A DNA stretch of 64,000 nucleotides, from assembly GCA_900491605.1 (NCBI GenBank), contig UESW01001594.1, forward strand, positions 127,374 to 191,373. The letters run 5' to 3'. Both the position numbers and the translations under genes were made by a program. Origin of the DNA: Calamus simplicifolius. Taxonomy: Eukaryota; Streptophyta; Magnoliopsida; Arecales; Arecaceae. This document shows positions 23,175 to 34,759 of the stretch, one piece after another. The stretch's first letter is position 1; each line of letters starts with the position of its first letter. The notes beneath the pieces are model-generated. The model was given only the letters and a program-made list of their open reading frames with translations, did not search any database and was not told the origin of the DNA.

Positions 23175-26100
23175 CTAATGTTGCTACTATTTCTGCTAAC
23201 CTCAATTCGGTGCTGGTCCTTAATGGTAATAACTTCAAGAGCAAGGATAAAGGCAAGAAAATAAAGAATAAGGCTGTTAAGGATCCAGCAAAGAAGAAAC
23301 AAAATCAGGATAAGAACAGTTGTTTCTTCTGCAATAAGCCTGGATACATTAAGAAGGAATGTTCCAAATTTTGTGCATGGCATGAAAAGAAAGGTACATT
23401 TCTTAATATGGTCTGTTCTGAAGTAAATATAGCTTTAGTACATAGAAACACTTAGTGGTTAGATTCTGGTGCTACTACTAACATCAGTGTTTCAATGGAG
23501 GGTTCCCTAAGCTATCGAAGGCCAACTGATGCTGAAAGACACATTTATATGGGAGATGGCAAGTCGGTAAATGTATAGGTAATTGGGCATTTTATATTGT
23601 TATTAAGTTCTGGTTATTATTTGGATTTGAAAGACACTTTTGTAGTACCATCCTTTAGACGGAATTTGGTTTCTATTTCAGCTTTGGACAAATTAGGATA
23701 TTGTTGTTCATTTGGAAATAGTCAGTTTAGTCTTTCGTTAAATTCAAATATTATTGGAACTGGTTCTCTTATGGTGTATGACAATCTATATTTGCTTGAT
23801 ACTGTTGATTCATATAATGAAACCCTGAATATGGAATCAAGAGGTACTAAGCGTAAAATTTGCAATGAAAATTCAGGAACATTATGGCATAAGCGATTAG
23901 GTCACATCTTTAGAAATAGAGTTGAACGACTTGTGTTAGATGGAATTTTGGATTCTCTTGATTTTAAAGACTTTAATGTCCGTGTTGATTGCATTAAGGG
24001 CAAACAGACCAAAACAAAGAAATTGGGTGCATATAGTGTTGGGAATTGTATCCTAAAGCCAATCATTTGATGATTGTGCTGATGTAAATTGTATATAAAT
24101 TAATATATTAATAAAAGTTATTTAGCAGTTTATTCATTACAAGAACATCTTCTTAATACTCCTAAAAGTAATGAAGCCCTTAGGATTTTCCTCACGATAA
24201 AGGAGGATTTATCTTAGAAGGTCCTTAAAAGAGTTCGCGACCAAATGATATACTATGACAGGGCCATAGTACTATCAATTATAGGATGTTGTATATCATA
24301 TTTGTTGGTTATCCTCTTAACCAAGGAGTGTAGAGACACTGGTATGACATATAGGTGAAAGTGTAGGAGTACATTTTATCGAACGTGACTCATTTCCGAA
24401 TACTCTGCTGTCAAGAGTTAATCCGAGAAGATATAGGTATAAGTATCCTTCAGACCTGAAGATCAAAACCAGTGGCTTACAAGCAACTCATTGTACTTAG
24501 GTGCCGGACCACCTGGATTTCTAATCCAGCTACGAAAGGTTACTGGGTGCAGTCAAGTACTTATGGTAGTCAGTTGTGGATCAAGATGGAATTTGACCTA
24601 TCCCATTAAAAGGAGAAATGCTTGTGTTTCAATTTAGCAAGACCTTGGCCAAGGCACTTCATGTGAAAGTCAAATGATCACTAAAGTTGAAATCACTTTA
24701 TGGATTAGCTATTTAGAATTGACAGGCTCTTAATCCTTAGCATTTGTGGTCAAGAGGATGAATTATACGGTAACTGTTTCTTAGGGTTCTTGGAGTTTGC
24801 TCGGCAACTCTTCGACCTATCCGGACGTCGGGTTCCATTGCTAGATGGGCACATCGATTAGTATAGAAAGTTGTTTCTATGCTACCGGCTTAGGTTCGAA
24901 CCTAGAGAGTCACACGCATAGAAGTTTCCTAGGATGATCTATTTGCTAATCAACGATTGAGAATCATATATGATTTAATTAATCAATTTGATTGATTGAA
25001 TTATCTCAATTGGGTTAAGTACAATTGAATAAGATTCAATTTGGTTTAAGTCTATTAGAAGGACCAGTCCATTTCAAATATTGATTTGAAATTAGACTTG
25101 ATTTGAATTTAAATTGATTCAGGACTAGCCAAATTTGATTTGGGCTTGGACCATGATCTATGTGGGTTAAATCAAATAAATTCAAATCAGAACCTAAACC
25201 TCTCGAATATGGATCTCATATGATGAGATGGCTAAAATCTCATCTCATAAGATAGAATTTAATGCATGACATTTATTTACCGAACGTCGGATTTATCCTC
25301 GTCTCTTTGGTTTTCTCCGAACGACGGAACTAAACCAAACGCCGCGACTCCTTGGTTTTCTCCGAACATCAGAATTAAACCAAGCGCTGCGCCTTCGGCG
25401 TCTCTTCGCTTTTGTCAAACGACAGATTCTTAAATGTCAGAATTAAATGTCAAGGCTAAATCTAGACTATAAATAGAGGGCATTCTCTCATCAGAGAACA
25501 TAGAACAAAAAATAGAACAACAATACACGATTTATCGTGGATTGTAATTCTAAATTGTCGTGGATTGTAATTCTAAAATGTTAGAATAGAAAATTCTTGT
25601 GATTCTGGTGTTAGCGGAAGCCTGATGGATCTTGGAGGAAGATTCAAGTGAGGGGATTCAAGATCAGCAAAGCTATTTTTCCGCGAGCTAGCACTCCCGG
25701 AAATCTGATCATTCGGGGCTTCGCGTGGACGATACTAGAGGCCGGACGATTGAACAGCTGCAGAGCAATAAGGATTTACCTACTGTTCTTAAGGTAAGTG
25801 ATTTGATCCCTAGATCTTAAGGCAGGCTTCAAGATAATAGTGTGACTAGTCATCTTGAAGATCAAGATATGATCTTGATATTTTTATATGCATATTTTAG
25901 ATCAAACGACCCTGAATATATAGGCAAAGATATGATCTTGATGCATATTAGATAGATTAATATGTAATCTTTTAATTTCCGCAATGATAATAGTTATCAA
26001 TTTTTAAAAATATGCATGCCTCGGAGACTATTTCTCCCTACATATAGAACTATGGAAGTCTTAGAGTTGATACATACGGACATTTGTGGACCATTTCCTA

Positions 26101-28635
26101 CACCTTCTTGGAATGGTCAACAGTATTTTGTATCATTCATAGATGATTATTCAAGATATGCATACCTATTTCTTATTCATGAAAAGTCCCAAGTCTTGGA
26201 CGTGTTCAAATCATTTAAAGCTAAAGTTGAGCTTCGGCTCAACAAAAGGATTAAAGGAGTCAGATTTGACTGTGGTGGTGAATATTACGATAGATATGAC
26301 AGATCAGGTGAACAACGTTCAGGACCATTTGCCAGATACCTAAAAGAGTGTGGAATCGTTCCACAGTATACCATGCCATGGTCACCTAGCATGAATGGTG
26401 TATCTGAAAGACAAAACAGGACTCTTAAGGATATGGTAAGGAGTATGATTTGTCATTCTACCTTACGAGAGTCACTCTGGAGAGAGGCACTAAAGACAAC
26501 AGCCTACATTTTGAACAGAGTACCAACTAAAGCAGCTGTCAAAATACCTTATGAGCTTTGAATAGGACGAAAGCCTAGTCTAAAGTATTTTCATGTTTGG
26601 GGATGTCCAGCTGAGGCAAGGCCTTATAGGCCATATGAAAAGAAATTGGACTCCAGGACAGTGAGCAGCTATTTTGTAGGGTATTCTGAGCGATCCAGGG
26701 GTTACAAGTTTTATGATCCCAAATCAAGGATAATTTTTGAGACGATAACTGCAACGTTCTTTGAGGATATTGAGTTTGGGGGAAGAAATAAAGTTAGAGA
26801 CTTTGTCTTTGAGGAGGAATTAGAACCTACTACTCTTGTTGAAGAGCAGCTAGTTCATATTCCTATAATTGCTTTTGATAATGATCAAGTTGCAATTCCA
26901 GAATAACAAGAAATTATTGTTCAACCCTCAGAGGTACAAACTCAACAACCTCAAGAACAAGTGCCTTTGCGGCGATCCACTAGAGAAAGGAAGAATGCTA
27001 TTCCAGATGATTATATAGTGTTTCTTCAGGAACATGAGAAAAATAATGGCGTGATGGAAGATGATCCTCTCAACTTTCTTCAATCCATACAAGGTTCCAA
27101 TTTAGAAAAGTGGATTGAAGCAATGAAAGAAGAGTATAAGTCTATGCAAGACAATAAAGTTTGGAACTTGTCCCATTACCAGAAGGTGTGAAACCCATTA
27201 GTTGCAAATGGATTTTTAAGACCAAACGGAATTCAAAGGGTAATGTGGAAAGGTATAAAGCTCATCTTGTGGCTAAAGGCTATACTCAAAAGGAAGGAAT
27301 TGACTTTAAAGAGACCTTCTCTCCAGTTTCATCGAAGGACTCTTTTAGGACAATTATGGCTCTTGTTGCACAGTATGATATGGAACTCCATCAAATGGAT
27401 GTCAAGACGGCGTTTCTCAATGGAGACATTGATTAGACAATTTATATGGTGCAACCAGAAAACTTTGTGCCAGGAGACTCAAAGAAAATGGTTTGCAAAT
27501 TGACAAAATCCATTTATGGGTTAAAGCAAGCTTCTCGTCAATGGTACCACAAATTTCATCAAGTAATTCTCTCATTTAATTTTGAAGTGAATGTAGTTGA
27601 TGATTGTGTGTATCACAAGTTCAGTGGGAGTAAATACATTTTTCTGATTTTGTATGTGGATGATATTTGCTTGCCACAAATGATATAGCATGTTGCACGA
27701 AACCAAGAGATTTCTATCAAGTAATTTTTAAATGAAAGATCTTGGTGACGCCTCCTTTGTATTGGAAATCCAGATACATCAAGATCATTCTCAGGGTATC
27801 CTTGGATTATCACAAAGGAGCTATATCGATAAAGTACTTAAGAGATTTGGCATGCAAAATTGCAAACCATGTGATACCCCTATCACTAAAGGAGATAAAT
27901 TCAGTATTAATCAGTGCCCAAAAGGAAACCTTAAAGTTGAAGAGATGCAGAAGATTCCTTATGCTTCGGTTGTAGGGAGTCTAATGTATGCTCAAGTTTG
28001 TATGAGTCCGGTTATTGCGTACATTGTTGGAGTGTTAGGCAGATATTTAAGTAACCCAGGTATGGATCACTGAAAAGTAGCCAAAAGGGTTATGAGATAT
28101 CTGAAAAGAACAAAAGATTGCATGCTCACATATAGGAGATCAGATCATTTTGAGATCATTGGGTATTCTGACTCCGACTTTGCGGGATGCCAAGATAGTA
28201 AAAGATCCACTTCGGGCTATGTATATCTGTTAGGTGGTGGGGCTATTTCTTGGAGAAGTGCAAAACAGACACTCATAGCTTCTTCTACCATGGTAGCATA
28301 ATTTATAGCATGTTATGAGGCATCCAATCATGGGATATGGCTGAAAATTTTATCACTGGGCTGCGCATATTGGAAGGAATTGAAAGACCGCTAAAGTTAT
28401 TTGTGACAATAAGTCAGCCGTATTGTATTCCAACAACAATAGGAGCTCGACCAAGTCAAAGCATATTAACATCAAGTTTCTGGTTGTAAAAAAAATAGTA
28501 CAGAGTGGTCAGATTTCTATAGAGCATATAGGGACAAACTCCATGGTTGCAGATCTCCTTACAAAGGATGTGCCGCCCAAGGTCTTTCATGAGCATATTG
28601 CTCACATGGGCATTATAGAGCATGGCGATGCTTAG
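23175..28635 (+). pseudogene. Copia gag-pol remnant
   Basis: The zinc knuckle is CFFCNKPGYIKKEC (23321-23362), with Tyr where the ligand His is expected. Protease core LDSGAT is near 23459. The pre-integrase segment (LWHKRLGH, about 23883) is interrupted by the nested LTR. Integrase resumes at 26050 with ELIHTDICGPF, DDYSRYAY and a NGVSERQNRTL motif. RT has KWIFKTKRN, MDVKTAFLNGD, SIYGLKQASRQWY and LYVDDI (about 27650). RNase H has YSDSDFAGCQDSKRSTSGY (about 28163), and the end is LLTKDVPPKVF. Stop codons fall near 23576, 26560, 27434 and 28299, among others. The length is short for a Copia polyprotein because most of gag is missing. Confidence 0.88.
24037..26042 (+). mobile_element. Solo LTR (long Copia-type) nested in the Copia pre-integrase region
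   Basis: The insert runs TGTTGGGAATTG...CCCTACA and is flanked by the 5-bp direct repeat TATAG (24032-24036 and 26043-26047). Removing the insert plus one TSD copy keeps the integrase frame open across the join, which fixes both borders. It has no coding domains. TATAAATAG at 25468-25476 may be its promoter. Short internal repeats with a TTGGTTTTCTCCGAAC phrase occur near 25306 and 25352. The sequence style matches SIRE-like long LTRs. Its age must be less than that of the host element. Confidence 0.9.
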
Positions 28636-29073
28636 ATTCAGTGGGAGTTTATATTGCTTCTATTTTATGCTTTATATTTGGTTTGTACACACTTATGTGT
28701 TTGGATATTTTCTGATCAGAAATAAAGTATTTCATTCAGTTCAGTATACTCTGTACAATTATGTTAAAGTTTTGATCTCACTCAAGTTTAAGAAGGACCA
28801 ATTGGAAATATGCATGTTAAGATCACATTACATGTAATTTCTATACTACACATCCACATCATGATCCATGTCATTCAGTTGTATCAACATAGGTGACCAT
28901 TGATGGGTCGAGTTATGATAAATATAACAAAGGTCGCTTTGATCCCATGTTGGTATGATTGATGGACCGGATTGGTTATAGATATATTTAAGAAATGACA
29001 GTAAAATTGAGCTCATTTGGTTATTTTTTTTGCAACATAATTATAAGGTTACACATATAGCCCAGTGGAAGAT

Positions 29074-29568
29074 TGTTGGATTTTTAATCCAACATTGGGC
29101 TTATATGTAAAATAATTATGTGTTACGGACTGTCAAATAAGGTTAAGCCCAATTAAAAGTGATCAGCTAAGGTTTTAGTGATTTGGGCTTTAATGTATCT
29201 GATTAGGTGTGGCCCTTTAATGTGTAGAGACGGGTTATTTCTATTTTTATGATGGGCTAAAATAGAAATACCAAAAGATAATGATGAAATTATCTATATA
29301 TAGAGGTTATGGTCCCTGAATCGCATGCACGACCTTCTTCTCTGAATCCTATCATCAGAAAGAATAGCCTAGAGAAAATTCTAAAGGACTCTATGGGAGT
29401 ACGTGTTGATCTGGAAGGCCAACCGTAGGATTCTAGAGAGCAATCAAGTAATATGGATTTAGGTACGCTTCCGTTTATCAATTATGGATTCTTGATGATT
29501 AAACTTGAATGATTCTTGGACTTCATGGTGATGATCTTCACCAAAAGGTTCGGACCTTATTTCCAACA
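29074..29568 (+). repeat. 3' LTR of the Copia element
   Basis: It begins TGTTGGATTTTTAATCC and ends TTCCAACA, directly followed by TSD TTAAA. A purine-rich tract (AGTGGAAGA) ends just before it. Confidence 0.92.
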
Positions 29569-29573
29569 TTAAA

Positions 29574-32211
29574 CATATCAAAATTTTAAATCTGAACATA
29601 ACTTATTTAATAAAGAAGTAATCTGATCCAATCCACTTAAGTTGTTTAATCAATAATGAAAATATCAGATATTAACCTCTTTAACCTATTTAATATATTT
29701 AATTTATTCAATATATAAATGGGTTAGATAAATGAATTAATTTGAACCAATCCAGCCCAACTAGTTATTTAAATGAGTTAAAGACATGAAATCTAATCCC
29801 GATCCACTTAATAAAAAATCAAGATGGGTCCATCTATTATCAATACAAATGTATAGTCCAAATCTAACCTAAATCTATTTATTACAGGTCAAAAATAAAT
29901 AAATAAGTCGGATCTAATATTATCATCTCTAATTATAAGCTTGTTTAGTCTTTATCATCCATGCAGTTGTTGTCAATCATAAAAACTTCTAAAAAACGGA
30001 AATTGGACCTCGTCGGTTTTCATACGTTGAAACATAACCACGAGGAGACGCATGAATAATTGAGCGAATCCAGTGTCATCGCTTTCATATCGGACGCTCC
30101 CTTTCTTTTCTTTCTTTTATTTTTGGGACCATCTTCTGCCTGTCCGGCACCAGAAAACCCGTGGCCAGCACTGCTTTGGCTCTTCACGTACCAACGTGAA
30201 GAAAATATCTTCTGGAATCAGACGGCGGATTCCTCTCCGGTAATTAAGAAACGCTTTTTTTCGCGTGGAGTCGAGCGAGTGAATGCGGTCGACACCAATC
30301 GAATCGAAGACTTTGGAAATAAAAAAAAAAATTTAAAAAAAGTCTTGCATTTGAAGCCAAAACCTCGTGCACAGCTGTTGTTACACACGCGAGTTGCGTG
30401 TGGCCTTGAGGGAGGGGAAAGAAAGAAGAGAGAGAGAGAGAGAGAGTGGTACCAAAATATCTTGGGCAGAAGAAGATAAATTATTGTCCGGGAACATGTG
30501 AAGGCATATATATATTTGAGCACTTCTTTACTGCTGGCAATCGTACTCCACATGGTACCATGCCCATTGCTCCGGAGGGACGGTTGATGGTAATGCACGA
30601 GCACGAGGAGAGGACCGCATTAATTTGGATGCTGCGTCACATGGATGGAACCGGGGGTCCAGGCCTCCAGCTAGCATTGCTGCTCATAGAGTTGTGAGCT
30701 GTCGCAGCAACAGCGGCAGAGCCTTGAATTCACCGGCCACCATGCAAGCAAGCAAGCAAGAAAGAAATTAAGAAAGAACGTACATACAGCTCTCGTTTCG
30801 TTTCTGGCAGCGGAGATGGAGATGGAGATGGAGATGAAGATGAACCCACGGCGGCACTGATCAAGAATAATATAAAAATTCAGAGAGGGAAGATGGTTTT
30901 AAACTGGACAAGAAGAAATTAAGCAAAGCCATGGATGCAAAATTAAGCTAGTAAATCATCGATCGTCTCCAATTCACGCCACGCGTCCCTTGCCAGCCAA
31001 AGCGTCCTCTCGGCCGAGTCCGACTACTCCCACTCGTGGTCGAATGTCTAAATTCCATAAGTAGCCCTTGCGCTGCGCTCCAATAATTGTCCCCAAAACT
31101 AATAGAGCTTCCGCTAAGTTTGTAATTGCCATGGATGAATGATGATCTTCCGCCAGCGCCTTTTCGTCCGATCGACCTCAACTGGCGACACGTGGTCTTC
31201 CGTGGACCATACACGTCTCTTCCAGCAATAATAAGTTAATAATAACGCAAGCCAAAACTAGAACGCGTTGACTTCTTCCCTCGTCCGTCACGTCGAGTAG
31301 ACCCAACCTAACTTTCTCTTGTAAGAGGGTTCAAAAGGGATCTGACAATATTATATATTTCTTTTATATTGATATTCTTAAAAAAAAAATTAATGCAATT
31401 TATATAAAAATTGACGGAATACATGCATGAAATATCTATCAAATCTAAACCGGCCAAAGAAATGTCATGTTAATTAAAGAAATTGATATATAACAAAGTC
31501 ACGGCAAAAAAAAAAAGAGTCAAAAATAATTTGTGCTATCAATTTTTCTTTTTCTTTTTGGGATCATCTGTTAAAATCCTATAAATAAACCAGAGAGTAT
31601 AAGATCGTTTTCATCCTCCACAGGTTAATAAAGGGACGCATATCATTTGGATGGTGGGGATAACACTTATTCTACGCATTCATGAGGAGAGGAAGCCATA
31701 TTATTATTTAATGGTCATGAATGAAGGAAGACCTCCGCCATGGTGCTCATGGCCACCAACCCACAACGTACGAAATTAAAACACTGGCCAGTCTTCTTTT
31801 CGGCAACAATTATTTAATGGCCAAGAACGGCCCTCGTGGGAAACGTACGACCACGACCGCCACGAGGTGAAAATAATACGCTCTTTAGCCTTTACGCGCC
31901 TTTCACGATCGTCATAGCTGACACATTACGCCGTTCGATCTCCGAAAGATCAGCGGTTCGCGGACCACCGTCTTTTGGACGGTCAACGTTCGGAGTATTC
32001 AGTTCTCTAGAGGCAGGAGATATTTTCGTAAATAATTTGACTTGGAGGGGCGACCAAAACGCGAGAAGATACCAGACCGCCAATTAATAGGAGACAGCTG
32101 GCAGGTGATGAAGAATCAAGAAGGCTTCTCCGCCCGTTTATTCTTCGTTCGTAATTAGTTTTAAGAAACATCTTAATTACCTCTAATCGAGATTAGAAGG
32201 GCAACGGTTCG
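29574..32211. other. Intergenic, no gene recognised; upstream region of the HAD gene
   Basis: 29574-29950 is AT-rich and repetitive in style. At 30430-30446 there is a short GA run, and at about 30810-30842 a GGAGAT hexamer repeat. Frames of 80-140 codons occur near 30060-30700 on both strands, but they contain low-complexity runs and no family features. Several poly-A stretches occur between 31380 and 31520. Confidence 0.5.
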
Positions 32212-32220
32212 CCTATTTAA
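32212..32220 (+). promoter_or_regulatory. TATA-like box of the HAD gene
   Basis: CTATTTAAA lies about 30-40 bp before a CT-rich stretch (32238-32340) typical of a plant transcript start and 5' UTR. The leader probably contains an intron: donor-like sites are CCG|GTACTT at 32398 and ACG|GTGACT at 32461, and the acceptor is AACAG at 32890-32894. Confidence 0.5.
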
Positions 32221-32901
32221 ACGAAGGGACCCCGACGCTTCTTCTTCCCCCTCCGCCTTGGATTTCCCCGTTCCCCTCTGCGAAGAAAAACCCTACCTTT
32301 TGCCCTTCTTTGATCTTTCGCTGTCTCTCCTTCGAGTTCTTTCGTCCCAATCAATCTCTTCCGCACTGCGTCTTGGATATTTGGCCGATCGATTCCGGTA
32401 CTTTTCCTATACTGCTCCTCCGATTCGATCTTTCTGGCTTTCCCTAGAAAAATCCATACGGTGACTAGTTTTCGTGAAGAAAGCTTCTAACATTTGTTGA
32501 CTATTTGATATATTTCGCTAGTTAATCAAATGCATTCTCTGTCTTGGAGGGTCGCAATTCCTGGCCCGCTGATGATGGAGAGTTAAAGATGAAATCTTGT
32601 TTTCTTTCGAGAAAGATGAGATGAATAATTTTGGCTTTCCCTGATTTTTTTTTTGGTCTTTTGCCCTTACGGAAAAGTGGGAGGTTTTAATACAAGCATA
32701 TGTTTTATAAATTTGAGGAAGAAAGGGCCTTCATTCAATTAAGTTCATATTTACGACCTACCCAGAAAACATGGAGTCCATCATCTTGGATTATTGGATG
32801 TTATATTTGGAGGAAAAAAAACATCCTTCCATCTCCATTTTGCTGACTCTGTTCGGCATTACTAAGACTCCTTTGTTCTTTTTTAGTCCTAACAGATAGA
32901 A

Positions 32902-34541
32902 ATGGAATTCGAGGACCGATACCGGCAGGCTCAGAGGCCTAAATACGACTGCCTTCTCTTTGGTATGTATTCTGATTCTGAGTTTCATTCCGAGAACTAT
33001 TAGCTGGGCAGAACAAGTATTGATTAATTATATTTTGTAACAACAAATAGATCTCGACGACACTCTGTACCCTTTTAGCTCTGGCATAGCAACCGAGTGT
33101 CGCAAAAACATTGGAGGTATGCATTCGCCTTTATTTTCTGAATTTCGTGGATGGTGGTTGTTTGATATTATGTTTACGGAGTTCACAGTAGGTATGTCGT
33201 CTCACATCCATCGCTATTATGTTCAGATTATATGGTCGAGAAGCTTGGAATTGAGGAGAGCAAGATGCCAGAAATGTGTAATTTGCTGTACAAGTACTAT
33301 GGGACGACCATGGCCGGTCTTAGGGTATGATAGATAATGTCTTCTCTGTTCCCAATATTACTATTTGTGCTAGTTTACTGAATCATTTTTCTTCTTTATG
33401 TTGCCCAGGCCATTGGCTACAATTTTGATTATGATGACTACCACAGGTAACGCCTCATCTTCCCTCCTTTGTCGATCGCTTTGTAATTTTGTGATAGCCT
33501 ATGTTATATCAACCTATTGTTTTGGTATTCAACAGTTTTGTTCATGGGAGGTTACCTTATGACAAGCTGAAGCCAGATCCTGTTCTTAGGCATCTTCTCC
33601 TGAGCCTGCCAATTCGCAAAGTGGTAAGCTTCTCAAACAATGTTGCATAGAATGGTAAGTGTTCTAACTAAGATTTTACTGTAATCTGATGCATGTGCCT
33701 TTGCTATTATCATAAAACAGATCTTCACAAATGCTGATAAGGTCCATGCTGCCAAAGTACTCAGTAAGCTGGGATTGGAAGACTGTTTTGAAGGAATCAT
33801 ATGCTTTGAGACCCTGAATCCACCGAGTGATTCAGTTTCACCCTTCGATCCAACAGCCACCGGAGATATCTTTGACATCCTCAAGCACTTCTCTCAGCCA
33901 GACGCTGCTTCCAAACTACCGAAGACGCCAATTCGATGCAAACCATCCATAGATTCTATGGAGCACGCTCTCAAAATCGCCAACATTAACCCTCAGAGAA
34001 CGGTGAGACACTTTTTCAGTCCATCGGCTTAACATGATAGGACCATCCTAAGAACATTAGATTAAAATTTGCACTGAGATATTGGCATTACTGCTGAAAA
34101 TAATTTTGGTAAGTTGTACTGAATTCTAATATGGTGCGTCGGTGCACATTGTTTTCCAGATTTTCTTTGATGACAGTGCCCGCAATATCCAGTCAGGCAA
34201 ACGCATCGGTCTCCATACAGTGCTGGTAAGGCCCTTTGTTGCTTCTGTTTGCTTCATGATGCTAGTTTTGGTCTCTGGCTCGCAGTCAAAATTTGAGCCT
34301 GAAGTGGGAATAGTTGGGACCGGATTGGTTTGATTTTTGGTATGGTTAATAATGATCGGTTGTTTCCTTAATTTGTTTGATTCAGGTGGGCACATCACAT
34401 AGAGTCAAAGGTGCAGACCATGCACTGGAAAGCATCCACAACATCAAGGAGGCGTTGCCTGAGCTGTGGGAGGGTGCTGAGAAATCCGAGGATGTCCGAT
34501 ACAAGGGCAAGGTTGCAATCGAGACATCCGTGACTGCTTAA
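32902..34541 (+). CDS. HAD-superfamily pyrimidine-5'-nucleotidase-like phosphatase
   Basis: It is an eight-exon gene with no breaks: 32902-32962, 33051-33116, 33227-33324, 33409-33446, 33536-33623, 33721-34002, 34160-34225, 34386-34541, giving 284 residues. All introns are GT...AG and short (about 80-160 bp). HAD motif I is DLDDTLYP (nucleophile Asp21, acid Asp23), motif II FTNAD (Thr120), motif III Lys191 in RCKPS, and motif IV IFFDDSARN (Asp215, Asp216). The pattern matches the plant/yeast Sdt1/Phm8 group of the pyrimidine 5'-nucleotidase family, soluble enzymes that dephosphorylate nucleotides or related small phosphates. The actual substrate is not readable from sequence. The start ATG follows an acceptor by six bases, which suggests a 5' UTR intron. 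No targeting peptide is evident, so a cytosolic location is likely. Confidence 0.93.
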
Positions 34542-34746
34542 TTTTTAAAACTTCCATGTAATAACCCTCATATGAGATGATGAAAATTATATGGGAAGGG
34601 ACTAATCTTCGCAACAACCTAGCTTAGCGCTGCTTAGCTCATCTGTGGAATTATGATGGCTGGAGGGGGAGAATTGTTTGACATGGGCACAGGACACCCC
34701 CCCCAACCATCTTGTCCATTGAGATGTATGTAATTACTATCTGATA

Positions 34747-34752
34747 AATAAA
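34747..34752 (+). terminator. Candidate poly(A) signal of the HAD gene
   Basis: AATAAA lies about 205 bp after the stop codon in an AT-rich context. The actual cleavage site is unknown. Confidence 0.4.
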
Positions 34753-34759
34753 TATTTTT

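Larger units (their letters stand above)
21622..29568 (+). mobile_element. Copia LTR retrotransposon with TSD, decayed, hosting a nested solo LTR
   Basis: LTRs at 21622-22113 and 29074-29568 both run TG...CA and are flanked by the 5-bp direct repeat TTAAA (21617-21621 and 29569-29573). A primer-binding site follows the first LTR and a purine-rich AGTGGAAGA tract precedes the second. The domain order is gag zinc knuckle, protease, integrase, reverse transcriptase, RNase H, which is the Copia order. The coding part carries stops at several places, and the N-terminal part of gag is absent: 22130-23170 has no gag-like frame. A 2.0-kb insertion splits the pre-integrase region. Confidence 0.93.

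Noticed and set aside
24885..24910. GGTTCGAACC, resembling a tRNA T-arm/B-box
   Set aside because: No cloverleaf can be built around it and it sits inside the nested solo LTR.
30060..30697. Frames of 80-140 codons near 30.1-30.7 kb
   Set aside because: They contain Lys and Arg-Glu runs from A-rich and GA-rich DNA, overlap each other on both strands and show no family features.
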